Shown in pieces: positions 11,084 to 24,279 of a stretch of 64,000 bases of DNA. A program made the position numbers and the translations under genes. The stretch comes from Mansonella perstans (Eukaryota; Nematoda; Chromadorea; Rhabditida; Onchocercidae), in NCBI GenBank assembly GCA_037074765.1, contig JBAMDO010000032.1:1-64000 (forward strand), read 5' to 3'. Positions within the stretch are counted from its first letter, which is position 1. Each line of letters starts with the position of its first letter. The notes beneath the pieces are model-generated. The model searched no databases and was not told where the DNA came from. It saw nothing but the letters and a program-made list of their open reading frames with translations.

Positions 11084-12421
11084 GAAAACACGCGCTAATT
11101 CCTGGAAACACATCTATTATTGCAAATGTTTAGTTATTGATCGAAAAATGTTTTTGCAAAAGTCCATTTGAATTTATTTCTGAAGTCTTATCTTTATTTC
11201 CTGATGTTTCGCATAGCGTAGATCCAGAATAACATCCGATGATTTTATAAAGATATCAAATTTCTCGAGTAATTGTAAGGCAGGGGGTTAAGTGTTCCTA
11301 AAATATAAAGTTCACACTGCAAATTAGATTTTGTGGAGTGATCGTCAGATTTTGTTGACTTGTTGAGGGAATTTCGATCGGATGAGTGACAACAAGCTCT
11401 CAAAAGCAGATATGTTAATTTAGAGACTTAATTTGGATTTTCTACCTGATACAACATAAGGATTATTAACTTGAGCATTACTTTTGAGCATATATGTAGT
11501 TGGTTTAAATAACCGAGTTTTTTTCTTGCCATAAATCGAATTAAATTTTAAATTAAAAAATTCAGTAAACGTTTGATTTTGTACAATGCGGATATGCTTC
11601 CATTGTATAAGCAGCTTCAAAAATTGTCTTGCTTTCATTTTTCAAATTTTATTTGGCCCGGAGAAGGGTAATGTAAGTTTCTTTACAGTCAATTGAAATA
11701 TCGGAAATTAGCATTAAGATAGTTTTGATGCACAGATGAGAGTTATTCGTATGTTTTCATTTGAAAAACAATGAAAAACAATTCGTTACTGTATATTGTA
11801 TGATTGAACAAATGCCACCAATCTCTCGGTTCTGTTTTTTTTTTCTTTTCATCGGATGGATATATGTCAGTATATGAAGAATTCAGTAATTGACTTATAA
11901 AGAATGCAAAACATAAATTTATTTTCCTCATGCTGAAATAATAGAGTCTAAGCACGGGCAGTGTTAATTACTTACATTTTATTTAATCACACATATTCAC
12001 TAGTTGGGATTCAGGACTCACATAAAAACATGTAGTAAAATGATGGTAAATAATAGCAGTGCTGAGGTATTTTGTAATGCTTGCAAGATATGCAGGAAAG
12101 TTATTGAGTGTTTATCCTGATGCTTGACATCGGGATAGGACTGTATACATGCCTAATCATAGAGTTTTTTGGTGTAAAAACTACTATTAATGAATCGATA
12201 ATTGGTGGGGAAATTTTCATGTATATTTTCTTTATGTATATTCTCGGAAAATTCTTATATATTTCTTTCACTGCAGTGAAAAAGGCATTACACTTTCAAA
12301 TTTTACAAGTCCTACCACTCATATTGAGGTATCTATGATATCTTTTATGGTTCACTGTAGGAGTAAGTCGTGTTGTTAAGTTCCAGAATATCAGTCGAGA
12401 AATCTCATTTACACATTTTCA
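11084..12421. other. intergenic between CK1 genes
   Basis: 3' flank of the CK1-alpha gene and 5' flank of the next CK1 paralogue. No recognisable coding segment. A TTTTCAG ending at 12421 lies 24 bp before the next start codon and is a likely leader or trans-splice acceptor. Confidence 0.6.
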
Positions 12422-12445
12422 GTTTTGAAGTCTCGTAATCCAATA

Positions 12446-15400
12446 ATGGAAATCGCCTTAAGGAATGATAGTTTTCATGCAAATTACGGGCAATGTCGCC
12501 CATTAAATGAGCGAAGATCCAAAAAGGTGTTTATTGCCGTACGCCGTTCTGATAATCGTTATGTAGCAGTAAAAGTGGAAAAAATTTCCAATAAAAGAAT
12601 TAAAGGAGCAAAACAGGTAGTTATAACATTTAGCTTTAATTCTTTCTTGTTTAAAATAGGAGAATAAAATGTAAATTGAAATGAAACAACTCACTGTTTG
12701 ATCTTCAATGCAAATAAGTGGTATTTAATTGATTGAACGAATTGACTTGATAATTGTCGCCAAGTGGTCTTACTTTTAAACAGAACTATCTAAATAGTTA
12801 CTTTGGTTCATGGAGTAGTTTTACTTTAAGTAAAAAAGGAGAACTTTTCTGGAATTTATAGTTACTTTACCTATAACTGTCAGAAAAATTCTCTCTTACA
12901 TATTCTATACATTATTCAATCTTCATTAATGTTCGATTATATATCACATTGATGATAATACTAAAACACAAAACTATATTTCTACTGTAATACGTTGTTC
13001 TCATTAAGTAATGTTTTTTGCTAAATTAATTGTCCACATATAGAAATGCTGCATGGTAATTATTAATAAAGGAATTATGAAATAATCGTGATAACTTTTT
13101 GTTTTAATTATTGGATCCTCAAGTAAGCAAAAAGATATTAATTAGTATTAATTAGTAGGGCAAAAAGATATTAATTAGTATTAATTAGTAGGCTTAAAAA
13201 CTAATTTTAACTACATTGAAATTTCTGGTTGAAGATTATAACAAATCAGAGAATAGATAAGAATAATATTCATTAAGACGTGACTGTGTTTCATTTGATA
13301 AGGTCATTACTTTTCCTTAACATATTAAAAACTTGATGTTTCGAATGTACTGCATTGACCTTGAAGAAGACGAATTGACCTTATTGAATTACTTGATGCT
13401 TAATAAACTAAAAATTTGCTTTCAAAGTAACTATAAGATCATTAAAAAATGGGTTTCATTTATAGGCGTAAAATATACAAGCAGTAACTAATAAATTTTA
13501 CATTAATTTCTGCAGTTCTTTATACCGTAACTGTAAGAGTTAATAATGCTCTCGATCTCTGTGAACATTATTGTTGTAAATGTAGTTTGGCCATTTAATG
13601 ATACTTAGAGTGTTTAGGTAAATGAAGTAATATTTAACCTATTTGATTGTTACATTTGTCTATACTTTTTTTGAGTAATTAAACATTAAAATTTTTGATC
13701 CATTTGTGTTTTCTTATCTCCATTCATCTATTGTATTAAATATATACTAGAACTGTTAAAATATTAAGTATAGAAATATGGAAACTGTGCTTCAATCTCA
13801 AGCATTTATTCTTTCATTTTACTTTAATCATTTCTTATATATAAATTCATTTAAATAATTAGTGATTATGCGATGTGTTTCTTCAGATCTTTTACTGATA
13901 CTTTTTTATGGAGTTATTAGGTTTTTGTAATACTACTACTATGCCATGTCAAATCATTGTGAACGGAACTGCAGAAATGATATTGCATTTTAATCATCCG
14001 TTAAGATTTGATCTGATATTCATTGTTCAAATACAGACTTGTTTATTTTTTTATGAAGTTCATATTCGATGTAATTTTTTTATTTTTCCCATATTTATTT
14101 TTAATATTTTCTAATTTCTTCTTGGCTTTTCCTGATATCAGGCTATCAGTTAACGCATTACAATGCAAGTTTTTTTCTTTAAATTTTTATTCTGGTATAT
14201 TATTTCATTGTTACTAGGGAAAATACTATTTTGTTAAAATTATAGTGTCTGAGATGGGTAATGCATTATTTTATTATAATTGCAGTGCAACAAGAGAGAA
14301 AGGAATAATCTCGAACATGAGTATGCTATTTATAAAAGTCTTCACGGAAGAGGAACACCACACGTCTACTGGTAAGAATTTTGATTTAAAGTAATTTTAG
14401 CTTAAACAGTAAATGAGTTTAGGAATAATGTATGAATTGTGACTCGAACAGTTCACTTTTAAATTGACTAAAATTTGCCACAGATAAGGCGAACTTCGTA
14501 CTGCTATGTGTTGGAATACCATTTCCTCGTATGTTGGAGAAAATGCAAATTATCAAAGTTGTCTCTTATTTCTCTTTATCACAGTTTTGACTAATTCCCA
14601 TTTTCTACGCCATTATCTTTCATCCACAGCCAACGACGAGCAGTGTCAAAAATATTAAATGATGCGCTCTGAAAGTAATGGATTCATTTACAATTAGTTT
14701 CCGTCTATGTTGGAAGAGCGTTATTATAAGTATGAAATATGGTCTAGATGTAATTAATATATAGCAACTGCATTTTTAAGGTTTGGAATAGTTGATGGAT
14801 GGAAGGCAATGGTTATGGATCTTACTGGACCTGCACTGGAAGAGCTTTTTGTATATTGCAAACGACGATTTAGTTTAAAAACAGTTCTAATGCTTGCTGA
14901 TCAAATGTTGGATCGAATACAGTCTTTCCACGATGCGGGTTACATCCATGGCGACCTTACAGTATAAATTTTTAGTTTTAAATAGCTATTGCATTCTTCA
15001 CTCATTATACATCCTTCACTATGATATACTTTTCCTGAAAAATGGGGATTTTTTCTCAGCTGGTTTAAAGTTTTCGAAGCTACTTAATCTAATCAAACTT
15101 TTGTCCATGGTTATTCAGTTCCTTCACATGATGGAAAAAAACAAGAAAAAAGAAAAGGAAAAGATGAATTTGTATTTCCATGTAATGAATTTCCTCAATA
15201 GTAGAAAAAGTGTAACAAATTTTTTCAGCCGGATTCTTTCGTGATGGGCATCGAAGAGAATATTGTTAAAGTTTACATGATAGATATGAAGTTCGCAACT
15301 ACATATATTAAAATGTCTGGTGGATATCGCAAACATATTCCATATAAAGAAAATATAGTAGGTTAATTGTAGCATCCCTTCGCAAAAGTTTTGAACTCCA

Positions 15401-16462
15401 CAAAGGTTGGCTTAGTTTTGAAAAACAATCGAATGTTCAGAGAATTTTCGCAAAATTAACATATTCTATAATTTCAGAAATTTTTTGGTTCACCCTACTT
15501 TGCATCTCTTAACAAACACTTGGGCACAGTTCCATCCAGACGAGATGATCTAGAATCTTACATATATATACTTTTATATTTTCTCAAGTAAGTTAATCAA
15601 AAGAATCCAGAGAGACGATTTAGAATTATATATACATGTGCTTTTTTTTCTAAACTAAATTAATCAGTAGACTGGAAATGACTGGAGACATTTTTTCTTC
15701 ATTTTTTTTATGTGAAGTAATTCTAGAGGAAATTTGCCTTGGCAGATATATAAAAATTGTAATGAACTTGAACAGGTTCTGGAAAACAAAATGTCGATTT
15801 CAATAGAGGTAATTTTTTCTCCAAATATCGAAATCTGCTTTTGTTTAAATTTCAGCCAAAAATTACTTTGTAAATTTATTAAAACTTTTTTTAACAACGT
15901 TCCTGACACTTATTCAATTTACACCGATGTCTGGTTGATTAAGCTGGTTCCAATTCAGGCTTACAAACTTTAATTGGTTATTTATGATTATCTGTACAAT
16001 GTTCAGCATCTCTCTTTTTTAAATCGCTTATTAAAAGTGACGTTTGATTATTGCTTATTTTCTCATTCCATTTATTACAGACTCTTTGTGATGGATTACC
16101 TAATCAATTCGCAACAGTACTCAGTTACTGCCGTGCACTGAAATTTCAAGATAAACCTGATTATTTTTATGTTAGACAACTCTTCCGCAACTTATTCAAA
16201 TCCCTAACTTATAAAGTACTGTTTACTATGTTTGGTTAGCACAATCATTCTTAACAGTTCATTTGTATTATCCTTAGTTTTTCAAGAGATTCACATGTAA
16301 AAAAAAAAATTGTGTAAAGTTAGGAATTTTAGACAAGAAAGTTCCAAATATTTATTAGATGAAAGATGAATTTTCGAATGACTGTTAGTATTTAATTATC
16401 ATTTTTTTCAGGAAGATTGGAATTTTGACTGGATGTCGCTTTATTGCTCAAAGCGACATTAG
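12446..16462 (+). CDS. divergent casein kinase 1 paralogue, probable pseudokinase
   Basis: CK1-family fold without normal catalytic motifs. Exons 12446-12616, 14286-14371, 14781-14961, 15229-15357, 15478-15587, 15727-15808, 16081-16215, 16412-16462; phases close to 314 residues. Exons of 181, 110 and 135 nt match those of the neighbouring CK1-alpha gene exactly and every intron has the same phase, showing descent by tandem duplication. The ATP lysine context VAVKVEK is kept (Lys43), but the glycine loop is unrecognisable, the catalytic HRDIKPDN has become HGDLTPDS (142-149; Arg, Lys and Asn lost, Asp kept), and DFG is DMK (165-167). The frame is uninterrupted across eight exons, so it is probably a functional protein with a scaffold, competitor or atypical role. 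The first intron is long (1.7 kb). Confidence 0.88.
13126..13193. repeat. 34-bp direct repeat, 2 copies
   Basis: GCAAAAAGATATTAATTAG starts at 13126 and again at 13160, inside intron 1 of the divergent CK1 gene. Each unit itself contains two TATTAATTAGTA words. Confidence 0.8.
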
Positions 16463-18796
16463 ATGAAACTTCTTGAATTACAATGTAACCTTATTTGCTT
16501 AAATAATAGAATATAAAATTATTACATCAGAAACGTATGTTCTTACATTAGCTGAGACAATGCCTGATGAGATAATATTTTCCATCAATAGATGGAAGCT
16601 TATAACTTTTCATATATATATATTTTTGTTCTCATTCATCCTTGCATATAATTTCTTTATAAAATTCTTTGAATGTCTTTTAATTTATATCAAAACTATA
16701 TAGTTTTTTTTATAGTTTTCAATTAAATTTTGACTTTGTAAGGCATGAATACACCGTTCAAAATTGTGATGTTTTGATGAATCAAAAGATATTCATGGAA
16801 AGAATAATGGATATTAATCAATGCCTCAAATTATATGATGATAAAAAGTGTTAGGCATGAAATCTGAACAATCTTAATTTCATTTTAAAATATTGTGTTA
16901 CACGTATTATCTCATCAAAAGAATTCATCTATAGAATAATGAAAAGGATTTTAAGATAAAATCATTCTCAAAAAATTTAGGGACATAAATATGAACTTAT
17001 TATTCTACCTTTATTTAAAAACTGCATGCTAAACGAATCAATAGATCTACCTTTTATCTTTTTTTTCGTTTTGGAATGTCTTTCGATAATATACTTTTTG
17101 ATTCTATTTCACCATTTCAATACTTTTTTTTTGCTTACGTCGCTTTTTTTCTTTTGAAACAAAACTTTGCGACAGATTTCAATAGGAAAAAAAAATCACT
17201 TTGCCAGAAGGAATGTCATAACTAATTGATATGATAATGATAAAATCACGTACTAAACGTATTATGCAGAACAACAATGCCTAAGGATTTGTCTAAGTGG
17301 ATTAAAATTATATGAAAGTTTTGATTAATTTTAAATTCAAAACGTTACAGTTTATGAAACAAAAAGCTCAAATGTATCAAAGTATTAAACTTATTGCTTT
17401 TGATGCTATACTTCCATCAAATACATATATTATAAATATTTTGTGGTGAAATCGATTTCTTACTGAATTCTTCAAATATACTTCAAAGTGAAAAGAGTGC
17501 TCATATATAGTTAAGTGATGAATCGTTAATGGTACGTACACAGTCTAAAATTCAGAAGGATACATTCTAAAAATTCTAAAAATAATAAACTATTGCTGTT
17601 TTGGTTTTGTAACTAATGAGATTAACAAGATTTACTTCCAAAGCGAATGTAAAATTTTGGAACAAAAAAAAAGAATCAGAAGTGATCAGATGGAATATCA
17701 TTCTCTCATCTATCGTTGAATAAGGTAGATGTAACATTTCAGTTTTTCTGTTTCCCTTTTTTTTCGGTATTTTTATACTGATATTGATTATTTTCGGTAT
17801 ATTTGACAAAGTTCTCAAGATTCTTTCGATGATAGTTGCGGATCGCTAACGATGTATCCTCCTACATTATCAAGAAATGTGTAACATGCTGATTTCTTGC
17901 GTACTGACATGCAGCTTCCATTTGATGTTCAGCGTTTTAAAATGAAAAACAGAAAAAAACAGATTTATTTGATTTAAATTTGAGGATAACAGAAAGTTTA
18001 CTTGTTGGGAGTGTACAATTATTTAATAAATTCTTTAAATTGAAAGTAACATTAATCTTTAACAATCTTCTAAAAGCCTTCCACTTGAAAATTTCATAAA
18101 TTTAACATCTGAATCCCATGGCCTCATGTAATACAAATTTGATACTTTGTAGATAGATTTCTGATTTTGTATTACTGTAAGCAATATTGTTTTAACTTTT
18201 ACTGCATTATATTATCAATCGAGGAGAATTCAAAAATATCTAGAGAAAGATGATGCATAAAAGAAGTGATCTATTTACAATCTGAATGATGAATACGGAT
18301 TCTCCAATCTGAATGATGAATACGGATTTGAACTTGACTTCACTATTCGAGGTAGCTTAAAAATTGGAATTTTTCTGGATGATTCTGATCCTTTGAAAAA
18401 TTTCTTTAAATGCAATGATTTTTTTTCTATATTAAACAGTAAGCAATTTTAGCTCGAATAGTGAAGTCAAGTTCAAAGATGCAAGTGGTCAGAGATGTAA
18501 GTTCAGTAAATATTTCAAATTTTGCATCAATTAAACGCAACTGTCTCTTATAGGATTCTAATCGAGATGTACTGAATTTGCGGTCATCGATTGGTCACTT
18601 TGGCAAAATATGCTTCTGAAAATTGTTGAAACATCAGAATTCGCAAAGTGATCCCGAATGTTTCATTTGGGATTGTTGTTGGTTTGAAGGTTGGTGGTCA
18701 CTGAGTAGCAAGTGGGACAGGTGATAATATTGGTTTCGATATATTTTTGATTTATGAACTGAACTCAAAGCAGTTGCAGAATTCTCAACAATCATC
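16463..18796. other. intergenic, AT-rich
   Basis: No coding sequence recognised between the CK1 paralogue and the SMARCE1 gene. It contains a 25-bp perfect inverted repeat (18327-18477) and a short direct duplication of CTGAATGATGAATACGGAT near 18281-18327. Confidence 0.6.
18327..18477. repeat. 25-bp perfect inverted repeat
   Basis: Arms 18327-18351 and 18453-18477 are exact reverse complements (TTTGAACTTGACTTCACTAT... against ...ATAGTGAAGTCAAGTTCAAA), with a 101-bp loop and weaker pairing extending inward. It resembles the remains of a short foldback element about 300 bp upstream of the SMARCE1 start. Confidence 0.8.
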
Positions 18797-21338
18797 ATGT
18801 TTCGGCATCCACCTCCTAGGCCATCAAGTCAGGTATGTCATTTTTCATTAGTGGCTTATCTTTTTGTACTTTTTTGATTAAAAGGCTGGTGCATTATTTT
18901 TAGAATGATAACAATTCGCTTAAACCACCCAAACCACCAGATCGTCCATTGGTTCCATATATGAGATTCAGTCGAAAGATGTGGGCCAAAGTAAGAATTT
19001 TTCCCAAAATTTTTACAATTGTTACTGCCAAATCATCTGACTTTTGGTATTTAGCGAATTTTTCTTGTTATATCTTTTTTAACAATTTTGAAAGATAGCT
19101 AGCAAAATATTTGAAAAAATATTTGTTTGGGTACGCGCCGAAAATCCGGATAGTCAGTTATGGGATATCGGAAAAGTGATTGGCCAGATGTGGCGAGATG
19201 CACCGGAATCGGAAAAAGCTATATATCATCAGGTTGTTTGCTGCAAAATTTCTGTTACTATCTTTATTGCTTTACTGGACCAGTAATACACGATTATTCA
19301 AATTAGGCTTTTGTTTATTCGAGTTCATAAATCTTCTTTTATAAAGGAATATGATATTGAACGGCAAGAATATGAGAAAGCATTGAAAGCTTATCACAAT
19401 TCGGCTGCTTATCAACAGTATTTATCGGCAAAAAATCGAGCAAAAGTTATCGATAAATCAAACACAGTTGGTGGTGTGATTGCTGGTCAGTATTTACTTT
19501 CTTATTAGTTTCTTACTCTTTTATGAAGTTGCCTATTTTAGAAATTTCGGACAGCGAAAAATTTTTTTGCTTAGAGCCCAGTACTATTCATATTCAGCAC
19601 ACACTGATATATCTTTAGGATGTTGAAAATTTCTTTCATATCAAAAATGGCGGAAGAGTTAGGCGAAGTTAAATTACGCCAGAGTTTCTAAGACAAAATT
19701 CACAGTGGATTACCATTTGAAAGTACATTTACAGCTAGTCGCGGTCGTTTGGATACAGGAGGCGTCGTTATTCAGCCGGTGGAAGATGAAGAACTCGGTG
19801 ATCTATCCTCTCGCCGAATTGCTGCTGTTAGGTTGTCGGTTTTCGAAATTCAACTGTTTGTGTTTGCAGTTGTTGTGAGTGAAGATAATTAGTCAATCTA
19901 AAGCGTATTACATTGTTTATTTCTTGTTACAGATTCGACCGAAATCATCGCCTCATAGCAGATCTCTTCAGCGGCAATGTTGTTACTGATACTCGAACAG
20001 TTCTTGCTCAGAATCGGATCGAAATGCTGAAGAAGCAAGCGACTTCATTGGCTCTGCATCAAGTTGGTTTCACTGATACCTATGCTATTTTCAGTTTTTT
20101 CTGAAAATGTTTTTAATGATTTTTTGTGCTCCGTCTCTCTGAATGAAGATGTCCTGAAACAAATGCTGTCGTATCTAAATCATACGATAACAGGATTAGT
20201 ACTTAGCTTTTTTTTTTAGTCGAAGACACTACTGAATAAAACTTATTGATCCTAATAGTAAATTTTAGAGTAAGCTTGAAGAGGAACTTAAGAAACTGAG
20301 CGAAATTTTTCAAACCAAAAAGCGTTCGATGGAAATTGCATCAGAGGAATTTGCAGCAAAATTGAAAAAAGTATGTGAAGAGAAACCTCAGGTCGGTCGT
20401 CAAATGTTTCTTTATTTTTCAACACAACATCCATTTTGGACTACTACTAACTCTATATATATTCAAAAACGATAAAGCGCTTCAGTTGGACACATTGAAA
20501 CTTTTTATTATTTTTGATTTGAGAAGTCAAATTTATCATTTGATTAAAAAGCGACGAATTTTATAGTTTTATTTTTTTGAAATCATTTTTATTAGGATTG
20601 TTCTAAGGGAAACTGATTTATATATCGTATATTGCATCGGGACACTGTTTTCAGCTTGACGAAGCGAAATATGCATCTATGGTCGATGATTGGTCGGAAA
20701 AGTTACTAAATGCGTATGAAGATTACAAAGTTAAACAGGAAGCATTACGGGTAAAGCAAAGTAAGTTGTGCTTATATTAATGTTCGAAGATCTCAATTAA
20801 TCGAAGTGATGGAAATAGACTATGCTAGAAATACATTACGCATAAAATTTTGCGAATGAGCCTTCAGTGGCAAAGGATCAGTTTGAATCGCACTATTTTT
20901 TGGACTGAACATCAGTGACCATAATTTAGGATTCTGTCAAGTTAAACATTGTCAGTAAAACTAATTTGAATAAATTTTATGATGTGAAAATTGAGTGCAC
21001 CAAAACTTCTTTTGTTTTCAGTGGTAGAACGAGAGCAGCTAGCGGAAGAAACGCCAATATTGTATCGTCTAACTGTAGGCGATTCATCCCCTTCACCTAA
21101 GAATAAAACAGCTGATGAGGCACAATCACCGCAGATAATAACCAATGAACAACAACAGACGACGAATACTGCTGCCGTTCCTACTGATGATATTTCATTT
21201 ATGACTGCATCAAGAACTCCCATTAGTACCGCAACTGATGAAGAAACCGAAAAGTTAGCGCAAGATAATTCGGAGCATCAGGCTAATAAAGTTACAGTAG
21301 GTGCACCAACTACAGAAACATCAGGAGAAATTTCTTGA
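18797..21338 (+). CDS. swsn-3: SMARCE1/BAF57 HMG-box subunit of SWI/SNF
   Basis: DNA-binding accessory subunit of the SWI/SNF (BAF) chromatin-remodelling complex, nuclear. Exons 18797-18832, 18904-18990, 19131-19232, 19347-19485, 19693-19831, 19933-20062, 20269-20391, 20655-20760, 21022-21338; total 392 residues. An N-terminal PPKPP stretch is followed by the HMG box (about 25-95: [16 protein letters not shown], then [20 protein letters not shown] and [11 protein letters not shown]), the family signature RFDRNHRLI near 168, and a long coiled coil ([14 protein letters not shown] onward). The tail is Ser/Thr/Gln-rich and low in complexity. Oddity: homology and phase require exon 3 to begin at 19131, but the bases before it read TTTGTTTGG, not AG. 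An AATAAA lies just after the stop. Confidence 0.9.
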
Positions 21339-21987
21339 TAATGCCTTGCTGAAAATAAAACATCGGAAATAAAAAAAGTAGAGTTAATTTGTACAGTAAA
21401 TCCTTGCTTTGGGAATGTTTAAAGAAAATTTTTTTCTATTTTTGTGTTTAAATAATTAAACTAATGTGAATTACATTTACAAAAGATAACCTAGCAGAGC
21501 TACTATAGATTACAACTAATACAAGTTGTAAAAAAAAGAATTTTCTTTTGTTTTTGTGATGTATGTGCAGAATATGTTCAGATTTTTATGAATTTATAAA
21601 AGTTTCAATTGATGAGAAGCTCACATATGAATGCTGTTTTTGCGGTGAAACGCTTTAAAGCTTGTTTCAAACTTCTTTCATGTTCATTTTATTTCTGAAT
21701 GCCCTTTATAGCAGGCACGAAAATGCCAAGAAATTTGATCTCAGTTATGAATGATAAGAAAGTCGATCATTTATAATTAAAATCTTATGGAAGTTTGTAC
21801 AGAATTTATTGGGGTTTCTCATTATTTTAAAGACTTAAATTTCTATTGCATGGAAGTTTTTTGATACAACGAATAGAAAAAAATAGTGGGGAGGTACAAA
21901 TCAGAAATTATCAGTACTCGAAAACAAATACCATGAGTCTGTGATTTGTTGTCGTTCATTTTCTCTAAAATATCAGGTATATGAAAA
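21339..21987. other. short intergenic, SMARCE1 to PPCS
   Basis: 3' UTR and polyadenylation region of SMARCE1 (AATAAA words after 21345), then the 5' flank of PPCS. AAATATCAG ending near 21976, 11 bp before the PPCS ATG, is a candidate trans-splice acceptor. Confidence 0.55.
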
Positions 21988-24279
21988 ATGGGATCGATCG
22001 ATGTTTTAATTGATAATTTTGTCCGACAGAATTCTTCAAGAAAGATTGTCTTAATTACGGTTAACTTTTGATTTTTTTACATATTTAAGAAATTTTTACT
22101 TTACCAAGTGTCCTGTTAAATTTATTCTCTAAAACTATAATTTTAGAAATTCCAAACTTCAAGATATTGCATCTACCAAAATCGATTAATTAGAATGATT
22201 GAATGAGGGATTAATTAAGGATGCCTTTGTATCTACCATGTCTGAAATTTTGATTGTATTTTAATTTGATTGTTGCAGAGTGGTGGTACTAGAGTGCCAC
22301 TAGAAAAGAATATGGTTCGATTTATTGATAATTTTTCTACGGGTACACGTGGTGCTGCTAGTGCTGAGTGATTCCTTTGAATATATTTTGTAGTGAAAAC
22401 TTAAGACATATTTTCAAGAGTTTTTGCTTTCGTTCTTTTTGATAATTTAAATTTAATTATAGATACAGTCACAAATCTACATGCGGATAGTACAGGGCTT
22501 CCCGCCCAGCTAATGTAATCAGTAATAGTTTGTTCCAGGTATTTCCTGCTGAAAGGCTACGCTGTGCTGTTTTTTCATCGTGAAAATTCTCTGAAACCTT
22601 TCAGACGGAAATTTTGTAATTTATTTGATCATTTAGTTGTGAATAGCTCAGGAAAGATCGAAGGCTTGTTATTTGCACTATTTTCCTTAACATTAATAAA
22701 AATTGCATCGGTATATAGGTCTTAGCGCTATGCGTTTTGAAATGAGTATAGTGGTTTTAAAGTGAGTATCATACCCTTTTTACTGGATCATATGGAAATA
22801 TTTAACCCAGTTTTAAGTGTGAAAATAATGCTTCGCTCATTTTCACAAGAATTTTCCAGGAAAAAGTATGATTTTGAAGTTGTCCCGCAAAACTTACTGG
22901 AAATTTGATTGATAAAAAATTGTAATTTACTTTTCAGGAAGTTCCCAACATAAAGATTTGAATATTCTAATGAATTGCAGTTCGAAACATGCCAGGTTTA
23001 ACAGAAGCGTTGACATTGAACAATGAATTATCTGATCAGCTTCTTCTGTTAACGTTTACCGACGTATCAGTATATCTGACGACTCTAGAAATGATTTGTT
23101 TGCGTCTTCGTTCTTTGAGTTCCTCCCTTCTGGTTTATCTTGCTGCTGCCGTTTCGGATTTTTATATATCCGAGGAGAATTTGGTACCGATTTCCGAGTT
23201 TTTAAATCACTTCAAACATTCCCAACTAGTAATTGTGAATGCTTTAATGCCGAAAAAAATTCCGACAATTTTTAGTCAGAACACAAAATTCATTCAAATG
23301 AAGGAAATTTGCAATTATCGCTTGTTATTGTTCCTAAAATTTTGCAAAGATTGGTCAAAGATATTGTGCCAAAAGCGTTCATCGTTTCGTTTAAGGTACT
23401 TATTCCATTCATAGATCCATATAAAAGCTTATGAGCAGAGCTTAATTTCTTCAATTATCGGTTATTTTTCGTAAAGAGTATAACAAAGTACCGCACTTTA
23501 CTGTATATTTTAATATACTGTCATTTAATTCACAGATACTTTAAATATTATTTTCAAAAAATCAAGAATTCATGTAACTAACTGTAGGACTGGATGATGT
23601 TTTCTTAATTCGGTGATAAATCTTCCAATTTTAATTTTGTTAAGCATAATAGTTTCAAAAATTTTTTGCACGGTTTGCTGAATATTCAATTTTTAGCTGG
23701 AAACTGATGAAACGATACTGGTTAGTAAAGCACATCAGGCCCTCCAGAAATACGGACATCAGGTAAGTGCATACCATAAAGATTCGAATTAGAAAAACTT
23801 TTCTGTAGATGAAAATTCCGGTTATAGTATTCTAAATTTACGAACTTACTAATGTTTGCGCTGATACTTTCGCCTCTAACTATTCAAAACCATAATTTTC
23901 TGAAAAACTAAATAAACATTCCAAATGATGGTCGAGTTTTCGGGCAGAATGGATCAATAAAATTATTTTTTAAGGAAGTATAACTACATTTGAAAGTGTC
24001 ACTCACTGACTATATGAAATAGTCTTTTGTCACACCTTCATTTTATTCATTTTTTGTAAACGTAGAGTATATTTATTCCAGCTAGTAATTGGAAATATAC
24101 TGAATACAAGAAAAGAACGAGTAATATTTATCAGTAATGAGAACAAAGAGGAAACAATATGCTTAAGCGATGAACAAAAAACTGCAGCTGTTGAAATCGA
24201 ACAACTAATTGTTGAAAAACTTGTTGAAATGCATGACAAGTTATTATTTAATACAAAAATGACAACCTACTACGAATGA
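21988..24279 (+). CDS. PPCS: phosphopantothenate-cysteine ligase
   Basis: Second enzyme of coenzyme A synthesis: joins 4'-phosphopantothenate and cysteine using a nucleotide triphosphate. Proposed exons 21988-22059, 22279-22367, 22539-22663, 22981-23183, 23276-23395, 23697-23762, 24082-24279, giving 290 residues, near the animal length of about 300. Family blocks: [17 protein letters not shown] with [18 protein letters not shown], then [31 protein letters not shown], and the C-terminal [12 protein letters not shown]. The third intron is the weak point: joining in phase needs a GC donor after GAAG at 22663 (GCTTGT). The first GT donor that fits the open frame (22711) gives the wrong phase. All other introns are GT-AG. 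Confidence 0.88.

Noticed and set aside
22710..22980. Extra PPCS exon in the 270-bp gap
   Set aside because: None of the candidate acceptor/donor pairs I tried gave an in-phase, stop-free exon with family resemblance.
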